A stretch of DNA of 64,000 nt from Rhizobium etli CFN 42. Its GTDB lineage: Bacteria; Pseudomonadota; Alphaproteobacteria; Rhizobiales; Rhizobiaceae. A program made the translations under genes and the position numbers. Each line of letters opens with the position of its first letter. Within the stretch, counting starts at the first letter, position 1. Location of the stretch: NCBI RefSeq assembly GCF_000092045.1, contig NC_007765.1, forward strand, positions 248,001-312,000. Reading direction: 5' to 3'. The notes below the pieces were generated by a model. The model ran no database searches, had not been told where the DNA came from, and saw only the letters and a program-made list of their open reading frames with translations. Of the stretch, positions 1-7,702 are shown piece after piece.

Positions 1-528
1 GGCGACGACGCTCGCGAGCACCTCGTCGCTGCCGTTAGGGTAGATGGGAAGATCGAGCGTCACCGCCTCTTTCAACCCGTCGCGCTCGATCGTGAAGAAC
101 TTCCGAATACGCCCTTCACCGTTCTGCTCGCCGGACGGTTTTGCCGCTCTCGTCGAAACCAGACTGCGCTCAAAGCCCGCGGCGTCGATCCCGGCGAAGG
201 CCATCGTGCAGCTCTCGACGGCCTTCTCGCCGACCATACCCCTTCCAACGACCAGGGCTTCGAAGGGCGCCGCGCTGCCCGTCCCGGTGATCCAGCCGTC
301 GAATGACACGGGCTCCGAAAGAGGCAAAATGCTCAACACCATGTCGGCAGCAAGCGACGGCCACTCGTTTCGGTGCGCGAGAGCGGCCGAGCGATCGTAC
401 TGCGGCCCGCGGTCCAGGCAGCGGTCGGCGAAGCGGTCGAACGAAGACAGACCATCGTCGGCCAGGCCCTCGGTGAGAGGCCCGAAGGCAATCGCCGCCG
501 AGACGAGTATAGTCTGAAGTCTTCGCAT
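1..528 (-). CDS. exported protein of unknown function (3' end outside window)
   Basis: Reading from ATG at 528 leftwards gives 176 open codons with no stop before the edge, so the C-terminus is missing. The N-terminus (MRRLQTILVSAAIAFGPLTEG) looks like a short signal peptide followed by a mature part starting near DDGLSSFDRF. A cysteine sits at about residue 37 (RCLDRG) and another near 108 (ESCTMAF). I do not recognise a characterised family; the layout vaguely recalls small periplasmic proteins of the NMCC_0638 type, but that is a guess. It starts 11 bases after the stop of the NicO-type permease, so it is probably the last visible gene of the metal operon. A periplasmic accessory role in metal handling would fit but is inference only. 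Confidence 0.55.
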   Translation of the reverse strand, partial: MRRLQTILVSAAIAFGPLTEGLADDGLSSFDRFADRCLDRGPQYDRSAALAHRNEWPSLAADMVLSILPLSEPVSFDGWITGTGSAAPFEALVVGRGMVGEKAVESCTMAFAGIDAAGFERSLVSTRAAKPSGEQNGEGRIRKFFTIERDGLKEAVTLDLPIYPNGSDEVLASVVA

Positions 529-539
529 CGCTCTGATCC

Positions 540-1271
540 TCATCGCGCGTTCAGCCAGTTCGCTATCTCGCCCGCGGCAACGGCGATGAGCACGAGGCCA
601 GCCACACCGGACGTCGCGCGCGAGAAGGAGGCAAGCAATTGCGGATGCCTTCTCATCAGATAGGAGATGCTGTCCCGGAAGACCATGGCGAGCAGGGCGA
701 CCGCCGACAAGGTCAGGGCGACGCCCATCACCATCGTGGCGGCGAACAGCAAGCCGGTGACGACGACTTGGTGGATCATCGCGAAGGTCATCACGAACAA
801 GGTAAGCGGGCATGGCACCAGGCCGGCGGCAAATCCCATCAGCAGGCCTTCACCCTGAGCGTGCGAGTGGCTATGCCGGAGGAGCGCGGTCAGCACCATC
901 CAGAGACCGATGACGCCCAGCAGCCCGCGGCTGACGGCCTCGAGTGCCGGAGACGAGCCGGCGTCGATGAAGGAGCGCGATACCAAGGGAAGGGCGAGCA
1001 GCGCGATCACCACGGCCATCGTGACATGGGTGAATGACAGCGCGAGCGACACCAGGAGCGCCCGATGCGCTTTTGCGGACGAGCCCGCCAGATAGGTGGC
1101 GAGCACCGATTTGCTGTGGCCGGGGGTCATCGCATGGACGGCCCCGAAGACCACTCCCATCGGCAGGAATGCCAGAAACGATGCCCAGCCGCCACCCGCA
1201 GCGAAGTCCTTCATATGGACCGCAAAGCCCAGGTAGATTTCCCGCTGGATGTCGATGATCTGCTGAAACAT
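540..1271 (-). CDS. NicO-family nickel/cobalt exporter (RcnA-like)
   Basis: A 243-residue polytopic membrane protein. The conserved HAMTPGHSKS motif of the NicO/RcnA family lies near residue 45, a short histidine loop (RHSHSHAQG) in the middle, and the second conserved segment GLVPCPLTLF after it. NicO proteins of the RcnA branch expel Ni and Co across the inner membrane. The open frame extends upstream to 1523, but ATG at 1271 overlaps the stop of the preceding DedA-like gene as TGATG, which fixes the start by translational coupling; the upstream extension is low-complexity Arg-rich sequence. Its place behind a CsoR/RcnR-type repressor and a CDF exporter supports a metal-efflux role. Exact metal is unproven. 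Confidence 0.85.
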   Translation of the reverse strand: MFQQIIDIQREIYLGFAVHMKDFAAGGGWASFLAFLPMGVVFGAVHAMTPGHSKSVLATYLAGSSAKAHRALLVSLALSFTHVTMAVVIALLALPLVSRSFIDAGSSPALEAVSRGLLGVIGLWMVLTALLRHSHSHAQGEGLLMGFAAGLVPCPLTLFVMTFAMIHQVVVTGLLFAATMVMGVALTLSAVALLAMVFRDSISYLMRRHPQLLASFSRATSGVAGLVLIAVAAGEIANWLNAR

Positions 1272-1708
1272 CAGGCCAGCCCCGTTGTCACCGCTGCAAG
1301 CACCAGGTATCGCCCCACTTTGGCGACACTCACCAACAGCAGGAAGGTCGGCAGGGGCTCCCGCAAGAGACCGGCTACGACCGTAATCGGGTCGCCGACG
1401 ATTGGCAGCCAGCTTGCGAGCAGCGACCATTTGCCGAAGCGACGATACCATAGCTGCGCCCGGTCGAGGGCCGTCGGTCCGACTGGAAACCACCCTTTCT
1501 CCCGAAAGCGTTCGATGCCGCAACCGAGCAGCCAGTTCCCCAGCGCACCGAGTACATTGCCGAGACTGGCGACGACGAGCAGCCAGAAGATAGGGAACTT
1601 CTTGGACAGGAGGAGGCCGACCAGAACGGCTTCCGACTGCATCGGCATGATCGTCGCAGCCCCGAAGGCGGTGGCGAACAATCCCAGATAGGCCAGCAGG
1701 TCCGCCAT
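1271..1708 (-). CDS. DedA/YqaA-like small membrane protein
   Basis: A 145-residue membrane protein (start MADLLAYLGLF) with the SNARE-associated/DedA-type core: an early hydrophobic helix with acidic residue (MQSEAVLVGLL), GNVLGALGNWLLG, and the WLPIVGDPITVVAGL segment typical of the YqaA subfamily. DedA proteins are now viewed as lipid scramblases or proton-coupled transporters; the YqaA branch has no firm function. ATG at 1708 lies 4 bases after the stop of the repressor gene, and the stop overlaps the NicO gene start (TGATG), so all three are co-transcribed. A DedA-type protein inside a nickel/cobalt operon is not a standard part of that system. Confidence 0.8.
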   Translation of the reverse strand: MADLLAYLGLFATAFGAATIMPMQSEAVLVGLLLSKKFPIFWLLVVASLGNVLGALGNWLLGCGIERFREKGWFPVGPTALDRAQLWYRRFGKWSLLASWLPIVGDPITVVAGLLREPLPTFLLLVSVAKVGRYLVLAAVTTGLA

Positions 1709-1712
1709 GCCG

Positions 1713-2000
1713 TCAAAGATATTTCGTGATCGTCTTGAACTCGTCGATCGACTGCCGCTTGTCACGGGGGAGGGCGCCGACGGTCTCTTCGAGGCAATGG
1801 TCGAGATGGTCCTGGATCAGAATGCGCTTGGCGTTGACGATTGCCTTCTCGACGGCGGAGAGTTGCTGCGCGATGTCGAGGCACGGCTTGCCACCCTCGA
1901 TCATCGCGATGACGCTTCGGAGATGGCCTTCGGCCCGCTTCAGGCGCTTGACGATCTCCGGGTGGGTGGCGTGGGTGTGCGGTTCGCTCATCGTGTCCAT
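1713..2000 (-). CDS. CsoR/RcnR-family metal-responsive repressor (DmeR-like)
   Basis: A 95-residue all-alpha DUF156 protein. The family core is clear: RLKRAEGHLRSVIAMIE, a Cys at 40, QQLSAVEKA, and IQDHLDHCLEE. The metal ligands by alignment are C40, H65 and C69 (spacing 25 and 4), which is the Cu(I)-type C-H-C set of CsoR rather than the final His of RcnR; there are also H8, H10 and H13 near the N-terminus as in Ni/Co sensors. In R. leguminosarum and Agrobacterium a homologous pair, dmeR-dmeF, controls Ni/Co resistance; here the order is CDF first, repressor second. Likely binds the operator upstream of the CDF gene and so represses its own operon. Confidence 0.85.
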   Translation of the reverse strand: MDTMSEPHTHATHPEIVKRLKRAEGHLRSVIAMIEGGKPCLDIAQQLSAVEKAIVNAKRILIQDHLDHCLEETVGALPRDKRQSIDEFKTITKYL

Positions 2001-2063
2001 GTTCCCGATCCTTCCAAGGGGAAGGCGGCTCGACCTTACGCCGACGACCCACCCCGGGACAAG

Positions 2064-3443
2064 TCAATGATGAGGGCCTTCAGGCTCTTTCATCTGGAAG
2101 GGAAGATCGTCGATCTCGACGCCCGCCATCAGCTTCAACACTGCGTCGAACTCGTGCGGTTCGGCCGGGGCGACGGCGCTCATCAGAGCATGATGATCAG
2201 TCGGCGAAGGAAGAAGCGGCAGCCGTTCGACGCTGCCGTCGCGGGCGATCTCCACCACGGCCTCGAGTCCCTTGACGTGCTTGGAAATCGAAAGGCGCAT
2301 ACGCTCGCCGTGCGGCGTGTCGACCATCTCCAGCAGTCCGGTCGCCAATCGGGAACTCACCGTGAACGGAGCGGGCGCGTAATGATGGCCGCCTGCGGCA
2401 TGTGTCGGCCGGTGATGATGCTCGCGCGCCGCGGAAGACGCAGCCGGGGTCGCGCCGCCGTCGTCGAACTGGATGGTGGCGTTTCCAAGCGAGGGCAGAT
2501 GTCCCTGCAACTCGCGGCGCAGGGCGGACGCGATGGCGTTCGCCTCCGAAACGTTCTTCGACCGATCGACTGCGATGACCACGTCGGTAAAGAGCTTGTG
2601 GCCAAGCCAGCGGGCCTTTACGTCGACGACCTCGTCGATACCCCTGACGTGTTCGGCTGCATGACGGATCTCGTCCGTGATCCACGGTTCGACGCCGTCG
2701 AGGCTGCGGGTGACGACGGCCCTCCCGGATTGCCAGACGATCCCGAAGATCGCCAGCGTGATCAGCAAACCGATGATGGGGTCGGCAAGCGGGAAGCCCA
2801 GCCAGACGCCAAGCGCGCCGAGCACGACCGCTAGGCTCGTCAGGCCGTCGGTGCGGGCATGGTAACCGTCGGCAATCAGCGCTGCGCTGCTCATCTCGCG
2901 ACCCACCCTGATGCGGAACACCGCAACTGCCTCATTGCCAACGAAGCCGACGACGCCTGCGATTGCGACCGCCGCGAGTTGGGTGATTGGCTGCGGATTC
3001 AACAGACGGTCAATCGCTTCATAGCCGGCGACGAGCGCGCTAAAGAGGATGATGAGAACGATAATCAGGCCGGCGTAGTCCTCGACGCGGCCGAGGCCAT
3101 AGTTGAAAGTCTTCGTCGCCGCCCGACGGACGAGCGAGAAGGCGATCCACAGCGGAATGGCCGTCGCGGCGTCGCCGACATTGTGGATGGTGTCCGCAAG
3201 AAGCGCGACGCTGCCCGAATAGAAGACGACGACCAACTGCAGCGCTGCGGTGATCGCCAGAATGACGAATGACCATTTGATGGCCCAGATGCCGCGCTCC
3301 GACGAGGCGATGCTCGGGTCGACGACGCCGTGCGTGTGGCCGTGTCCGCCCTCACCATGCGAGTGCCCATGCGCCCCGTGGACGCGCGAATGCGCCTGGC
3401 CCGCCTGGCCGAAGTCGAACAATTCCTTGATAGTCGAAAGCAT
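2064..3443 (-). CDS. dmeF: cation diffusion facilitator, DmeF-like Co/Ni exporter
   Basis: A 459-residue CDF transporter. A His-rich N-terminus (HGAHGHSHGEGGHGHTHG near 23-39) precedes six predicted membrane helices; the two metal-site HxxxD motifs are ADTIHNVGDA (H87, D91) and ADGYHARTDG (H195, D199). The cytoplasmic CDF domain ends around residue 325, after which a His-rich linker (EHHHRPTHAAGGHH) leads to an extra domain of about 100 residues ending in EPEGPHH. CDF proteins expel divalent metals by proton antiport. DmeF is the rhizobial/Ralstonia subgroup for Co and Ni; the gene name is by similarity and context. First gene of the operon, with a CsoR-type operator 33 bases upstream of its ATG. 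Confidence 0.85.
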   Translation of the reverse strand: MLSTIKELFDFGQAGQAHSRVHGAHGHSHGEGGHGHTHGVVDPSIASSERGIWAIKWSFVILAITAALQLVVVFYSGSVALLADTIHNVGDAATAIPLWIAFSLVRRAATKTFNYGLGRVEDYAGLIIVLIILFSALVAGYEAIDRLLNPQPITQLAAVAIAGVVGFVGNEAVAVFRIRVGREMSSAALIADGYHARTDGLTSLAVVLGALGVWLGFPLADPIIGLLITLAIFGIVWQSGRAVVTRSLDGVEPWITDEIRHAAEHVRGIDEVVDVKARWLGHKLFTDVVIAVDRSKNVSEANAIASALRRELQGHLPSLGNATIQFDDGGATPAASSAAREHHHRPTHAAGGHHYAPAPFTVSSRLATGLLEMVDTPHGERMRLSISKHVKGLEAVVEIARDGSVERLPLLPSPTDHHALMSAVAPAEPHEFDAVLKLMAGVEIDDLPFQMKEPEGPHH

Positions 3444-3475
3444 TTGCCTGCTCCAGGTTCAAAATTTGCCAATCC

Positions 3476-3494
3476 TATCCTCCTGGAGGGGATA
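3476..3494 (-). promoter_or_regulatory. candidate CsoR/RcnR-type operator
   Basis: TATCCTCCTGGAGGGGATA is an imperfect palindrome with TATCC/GGATA arms around C-rich and G-rich tracts. Operators of the CsoR/RcnR family are built of G/C-tracts flanked by TA-rich inverted arms, so this is the right kind of site in the right place, directly upstream of the operon that encodes the repressor. Binding is inferred. Confidence 0.5.
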
Positions 3495-3704
3495 AATCAA
3501 GTTCGAACACCGCAGCCGACTCGTAATCCGTTACATGCAGGTGCCGGCGGTTTATGTACTTCCAGGCGATGGTATCGTGGCTTCTCTCATCTGGTTCGAA
3601 AACCCCTTCCTCCTTGTCGGCGAGACGTCACTCCATCTCGAGCCGCTGCTCGGCAATCTGAAGAGGATGTGGAAGCACAAGCATCGACCCGGGCTAACGG
3701 CAAG

Positions 3705-4484
3705 CTATCCGAGGAGGGTGCTCCACGCCATGGCGATGCCGAACGTGAGGATGGCGCCTGCAAAAACACTGTTGAGCGCAGATTGATAGGGCCTAAGGTG
3801 GTGCACAAGGTTGCAGCCAAGGACGGCGCCGAACGCGCCTCCCGCGATGAAGACCGCGGCCAGCGGCCAGTCGACGAGGCCTGAGATGGAATAGGTGGCA
3901 GCCGTCGTCGAACCGAACGCCACGATCGCGACCAAAGAGGTCGACACCGCATTGATCGTCGGCATTCCGGTGGAAAACACCAGGCCGGGGACGATCAGGA
4001 AGCCACCGCCTATTCCGAAAAAGCCGGAGACGACGCCGCACCCACCACCGATCGCAAGAACCTTGGTGGTGTTCCGACGTTCGAAGACGCAGCTATTTTC
4101 GCTGCCGGCGCTTATTCGACGCAGCATCAAGATGGCGATGGCGATCATCAGCCCCGAGAAATACAAAAGCAGATGCTTCCCATCGAGCATCTTTCCGATC
4201 GATGCGCCGAGCAGCGCCCCAACGATCCCAGTCGCGCAGTAAAGTCCCGCATACCGCCATATCACCGTTCCTCGGCGCGCGTGCATGACCAGGCTGATCA
4301 ACGCATTCGAAGCAACGGCAACGGCGCTGGTGGCAATGGCGGTATGGGCGTCGGTCAGTCCTACGGCATGAACAAGAAGCGGGACTGCAAGGATGGAGCC
4401 GCCACCGCCCAAAAGGGCGAGGGTGAAACCAACCAAGGCGCCGCTGAGGGTCCCCATGCTATATTGAAAAAGATCTAGCGCCAT
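3705..4484 (-). CDS. TauE/SafE-family sulfite exporter
   Basis: A 259-residue membrane permease with the two-fold TauE/SafE repeat: first half GFTLALLGGGGSILAVPLLV, second half GVVSGFFGIGGGFLIVPGLV, each with the glycine-rich loop followed by a proline-containing helix. The family exports sulfite, sulfoacetate or related organosulfur anions. ATG at 4484 has an upstream AGGA. It lies 64 bases downstream of a persulfide-dioxygenase-like gene on the same strand, whose product sulfite would need removal, so sulfite export is the best-supported role. Last gene of the desulfurase-MBL-exporter operon. Confidence 0.85.
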   Translation of the reverse strand: MALDLFQYSMGTLSGALVGFTLALLGGGGSILAVPLLVHAVGLTDAHTAIATSAVAVASNALISLVMHARRGTVIWRYAGLYCATGIVGALLGASIGKMLDGKHLLLYFSGLMIAIAILMLRRISAGSENSCVFERRNTTKVLAIGGGCGVVSGFFGIGGGFLIVPGLVFSTGMPTINAVSTSLVAIVAFGSTTAATYSISGLVDWPLAAVFIAGGAFGAVLGCNLVHHLRPYQSALNSVFAGAILTFGIAMAWSTLLG

Positions 4485-4548
4485 TTTTCAGGATCCTGCT
4501 TGAGGACAGAATGTTCAGTCAGCGGACGAGGTGCCGTAATCGGGTTGC

Positions 4549-5427
4549 TCAGGACCAGACGGAACCTTGAAAGGCACCTATCGGGAGCTTGAGGTAGCGA
4601 AGGCCGTTCCCTTCGGGTTCCGGTAGCCGGCCGCCGTTGATGTTGACCTGCAGCGCGTGAAGTATGAGCTTCGGCATTGGCAGCGTCCGATCACGTGCCT
4701 CTCGAAGGGCGACGAACGCGTCGGCGCAAGCACATTGCGCGACATGGATGTTTTCCGCTCTCTGACGTTCCACTGTGCTTTCCCAGAGCGGCGCCCGGCC
4801 GCCGGGCTGATAGTCGTGTCCCACGAAGACGCGCGTATCGCCGGGTAACGTCAGGATGTTCTGAATACTCGACCAGAGAGACCTGGCGCTACCGCCTGGA
4901 AAGTCCGCACGGGCAGTGCCGCTGTCCGGCATGAAGACAGTGTCGTGAACGAACACCGCGTCGCCCGCCGTGTAGGTGATCGAGGCAAGGGTGTGGCCGG
5001 GCGAATACATGACGCCGACTTCGATGTTCCCAATAGAGAAGGTCTCTCCATCGAAGAAGAGCCGATCCCACTGACTGCCGTCGACGCGCAATGCTGGCCA
5101 GTTGTAGATCTTCGACCAGATTTTCTGAACATCCGTGATGCGGCTTCCGATGGCCGTCGGCGCGCCGGTCAGCTCCTTCAGATAGGCGGCGGCCGAAAGG
5201 TGATCGGCATGCGGATGCGTGTCGAGGATCCAGTGCAGGCGCAGGTCCTGGTCCCTGATGTGGTCCAACAGCATCTCGGCGTTGTGGGTCGTCGTCGATC
5301 CTGACTTCTCATCGAAGTCGAGAACCGGATCGATGATTGCACAGGCCTTGGTTTGCGGATCGCTGACCACGTATTGGATCGAGGAGGTACGCGGGTCGAA
5401 GAAGGCGGCGACATCAGGTCTACGCAC
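4549..5427 (-). CDS. MBL-fold hydrolase, persulfide dioxygenase-like (Blh/ETHE1 type)
   Basis: A 292-residue metallo-beta-lactamase-fold protein. THPHADH (residues 70-76) is the metal-binding HxHxDH motif, with SPGHTLAS, HDTVFMPD and FVGHDYQPGG supplying the other His/Asp ligands. The opening (RRPDVAAFFDPRTSSIQYVV) and VLDFDEKSG are typical of the rhizobial Blh/persulfide-dioxygenase group, which oxidises glutathione persulfide to sulfite. Start chosen: GTG at 5427, preceded by AGGAGG six bases upstream and overlapping the end of the preceding gene by 8 bases; the longer open frame to 5553 reads through that gene and has no family similarity. Unlike some Blh proteins no DUF442 or rhodanese domain is fused. 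Confidence 0.85.
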   Translation of the reverse strand: MRRPDVAAFFDPRTSSIQYVVSDPQTKACAIIDPVLDFDEKSGSTTTHNAEMLLDHIRDQDLRLHWILDTHPHADHLSAAAYLKELTGAPTAIGSRITDVQKIWSKIYNWPALRVDGSQWDRLFFDGETFSIGNIEVGVMYSPGHTLASITYTAGDAVFVHDTVFMPDSGTARADFPGGSARSLWSSIQNILTLPGDTRVFVGHDYQPGGRAPLWESTVERQRAENIHVAQCACADAFVALREARDRTLPMPKLILHALQVNINGGRLPEPEGNGLRYLKLPIGAFQGSVWS

Positions 5428-6919
5428 AGACCGCCTCCTGTCGACCGGGCGCCACCGGTGAGAAAATCGCCCGCGCCGGATCGAAGGTGTAGTGCCCGAC
5501 ATACGCCGATGCATCCCGCGCGAGTTGCGCGACCGAACCCAGAATAAAGGCAACCGTTTCGTCCGATGCCAGGACGCTCAAGTTGAGCCGCGTGAATCCG
5601 GGTTTCTCGATCTCGTTGCCAGCCAAGATCGCCTGCCGCATGCGCTCCGACGTCCGGGTGTCTATCGAAAGCAGCCGATGCACGTAGGGACCAGCGCAGG
5701 CGCAGCCGCCACGGGCCTGAATGCCAAACCGGTCGCTGAGCATGCGGGTGACCAATTGCTGGTGGATGTAGCCACCCTTGCCATCGCGCACGCGAAACGA
5801 AAAGATCGGCAAGCGTGCGATCGAGGTGGAGCCAAGCAGTTCGATCTCCGAAACCTCCTTCCACGCGGTGAAGGCGCGCCGCGTATACTCGTCATTCAGC
5901 CGCTTGATTGCATCAAGTCCGATCGCATCCTTGACGAGGAAGGCGAGCGCCGCACGGATGTCGCCGATGACGTTGGGTGTTCCCGCTTCCTCCCGAGACT
6001 CCAGACTGTCGCTGTAATCGTGCCCCGTGGGGGAAACGAATTTCACCGTGCCGCCCCCGGGCCAGGATGGCTTGCTCGTCACTACCGCGTCCTGCCGCAC
6101 GACCAATATCCCGGAGGCTCCTGGGCCGCCCAGGAACTTGTGAGGAGACACGACGATTGCGTCGATTTCGGCGCCAAGCTCGGGCGTCATCGCAATCGGC
6201 ACGTATGGTCCGGCCCCCGCATAGTCCCAGACGACTTTGGCGCCGGCGGCCTTTGCAATCTTTGTGAAAGCCCCGACGTCGGTCAGGATGCCGGTGACGT
6301 TCGATGCCGCAGAGAACGAGCAAACGGTCAGATCTGCGGGCGCGCTCTCAAGTGCCTTCTGCAACATGACCGGATCGGGACCACCGTCGTTGCCCTCGGC
6401 AATTACGATGACCTCCGCTCCGCTCTCGCGCCAAGGCAGGATGTTGGAGTGGTGTTCATATGGGCCAAGGACGACGCGTACGCTTTTGCCGGCCGCGATC
6501 GCGTCGGTGACGCCCAGCAGGTTCACCAGGCGATTGAGGCCCGCCGTCGCGCCGGATCCGGCAAAGACGACGGCATGCTGTCGATCAGCTCCGCAAAGCT
6601 CTCCAATGATTGAGCGGGCTTCCCGTCGAAGGCGGGTCATCATCCCTCCGCAGTAGGACGCCTCCGTATGGCTGTTCGCGTAGTAGGGAAGGACGTCTTC
6701 GAGGATGAATTCTTCGATCTGTCTGAGGGCGCGTCCCGAAGCCACATAGTCGGCATAGACGAGGTCCTTGGGACCGAACGGGCCGTCGACCTTCGCCTTT
6801 GAGCCTATCAGCCCCGCCCTGAACCTTCCGATGGGGTCATCTCGGTTGAGATCACTCTTGAACTTGCCGAGAACAGTGGAGAGTTCTTTTGATGGATAGC
6901 GCGCAGCCAGTTCGTGCAT
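5420..6919 (-). CDS. class-V PLP enzyme, cysteine desulfurase-like
   Basis: A 499-residue class-V aminotransferase-fold protein. The PLP lysine is in SPHKFLGG (K261) with the aspartate of VVWDYAGAG upstream; EHHSNILPWRES is the SufS/CsdA-like substrate region. The loop RGGCACAGP aligns with R-x-G-x-x-C-A-x-P of SufS-type desulfurases, so C408 is the candidate persulfide cysteine. It is about 90 residues longer than SufS. The reading frame opens at a TTG at 6946, but ATG at 6919 has GGAG seven bases upstream and was preferred. Context (MBL persulfide dioxygenase and sulfite exporter downstream, Lrp regulator divergent) points to cysteine catabolism rather than Fe-S assembly; no suf genes are present here. 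Confidence 0.75.
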   Translation of the reverse strand: MHELAARYPSKELSTVLGKFKSDLNRDDPIGRFRAGLIGSKAKVDGPFGPKDLVYADYVASGRALRQIEEFILEDVLPYYANSHTEASYCGGMMTRLRREARSIIGELCGADRQHAVVFAGSGATAGLNRLVNLLGVTDAIAAGKSVRVVLGPYEHHSNILPWRESGAEVIVIAEGNDGGPDPVMLQKALESAPADLTVCSFSAASNVTGILTDVGAFTKIAKAAGAKVVWDYAGAGPYVPIAMTPELGAEIDAIVVSPHKFLGGPGASGILVVRQDAVVTSKPSWPGGGTVKFVSPTGHDYSDSLESREEAGTPNVIGDIRAALAFLVKDAIGLDAIKRLNDEYTRRAFTAWKEVSEIELLGSTSIARLPIFSFRVRDGKGGYIHQQLVTRMLSDRFGIQARGGCACAGPYVHRLLSIDTRTSERMRQAILAGNEIEKPGFTRLNLSVLASDETVAFILGSVAQLARDASAYVGHYTFDPARAIFSPVAPGRQEAVCA

Positions 6920-7015
6920 CGTCATTCTCCGCGAAGGATTTGACAACGATTCTAATCTGCATCACCGTTGAAAACTTCACCGATTTTTTGGAAGACCACG
7001 GCAGAATTGGGTCAT
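6920..7015. promoter_or_regulatory. divergent control region between desulfurase-like gene and lrp-like gene
   Basis: Only 96 bases separate the two divergent starts. The stretch is AT-richer than its surroundings, with a run of T near 6984 and a TTGACA-like hexamer at 6940-6945. An Lrp/AsnC regulator usually binds its own divergent promoter region, so operator sites are expected here, but I cannot define one confidently. Confidence 0.35.
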
Positions 7016-7498
7016 ATGATCGATAACAGTTTGAAAATTGACGAAATTGATCTGAGAATTCTGACGTGCATGCAGCGGGATTCTTCGCTTTCTCAACGTG
7101 ACTTGGCCGAGCAGGTCGGACTGTCGCAGAATGCTTGCTGGCGCCGGCTTCAGCGCCTTTACGCGACAGGTGTCATCAAAGGATCGCGCGCCTCCATCGA
7201 TTTCGAGGTGCTCGGTTTTGATCTCACGGTGATCGTCATGATCCGAACTCGCCATCATTCAAAGGAATGGTCGGAAAATTTTCGCAAGCACGTCGACCGG
7301 ATGCCGGAAGTCGTCGATTTTTACCGAATAGGCGGCGACTGGGACTACCTGATCAAGGTCATCACCAAAGGAATGTCGGGCTATGACGCTTTCTACCAGA
7401 AGCTGATAACGAATTTCGATCTTGCGACAGTGACTGGCTATTTTTCGATGGAAGCAATCATAAGCAATCGCGCTGTGGACCTGATGCGCATGCGGTAA
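7016..7498 (+). CDS. Lrp/AsnC-family transcriptional regulator
   Basis: A 160-residue protein with the Lrp layout: winged HTH at residues 8-55 (DEIDLRILTCMQRDSSLSQR, then LAEQVGLSQNACWRRLQRL) and a RAM/ligand-binding domain with the GDWDYLIKV motif near residue 107. ATG at 7016 gives the usual Lrp length; an upstream in-frame ATG at 6968 would add 16 non-conserved residues. Divergent from the desulfurase-like operon, so it probably senses an amino acid, plausibly cysteine as in the DecR/CuyR group, and controls that operon. The sensed ligand is inference. Confidence 0.85.
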   Translation: MIDNSLKIDEIDLRILTCMQRDSSLSQRDLAEQVGLSQNACWRRLQRLYATGVIKGSRASIDFEVLGFDLTVIVMIRTRHHSKEWSENFRKHVDRMPEVVDFYRIGGDWDYLIKVITKGMSGYDAFYQKLITNFDLATVTGYFSMEAIISNRAVDLMRMR

Positions 7499-7702
7499 CG
7501 CCTGCGCCGGTTCCGCGGTGCACCCCCGAGCGGCGTGGCACTCAAACCTGACCGCACAATTCCGGGGTTAGGTACGAATGCCAGCGGCCACACTGCCCCG
7601 TCGCACCGCCGTGTCGTCGTTGGCTACGACGAGTTCACGTCCGGGCGCGACGGATCAACTCCAGACCGCGACGCGATGCGGGCCTTCTGCCTGCCGAGGC
7701 AC

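Noticed and set aside
1707..2834. Long plus-strand frame (375 codons) opposite the metal operon
   Set aside because: Arg/Asp-rich antisense shadow of two clearly coding genes in a GC-rich genome.
3500..3600. Possible tRNA fragment: GACTCGTAATCC resembles an anticodon loop and TGCCGGC a tRNA end
   Set aside because: The anticodon stem does not pair, no T-arm or acceptor match is present; chance similarity.
3535..3786. Plus-strand 83-codon frame
   Set aside because: Overlaps the TauE gene end and has no protein-like features beyond the first 55 residues; no ribosome site.
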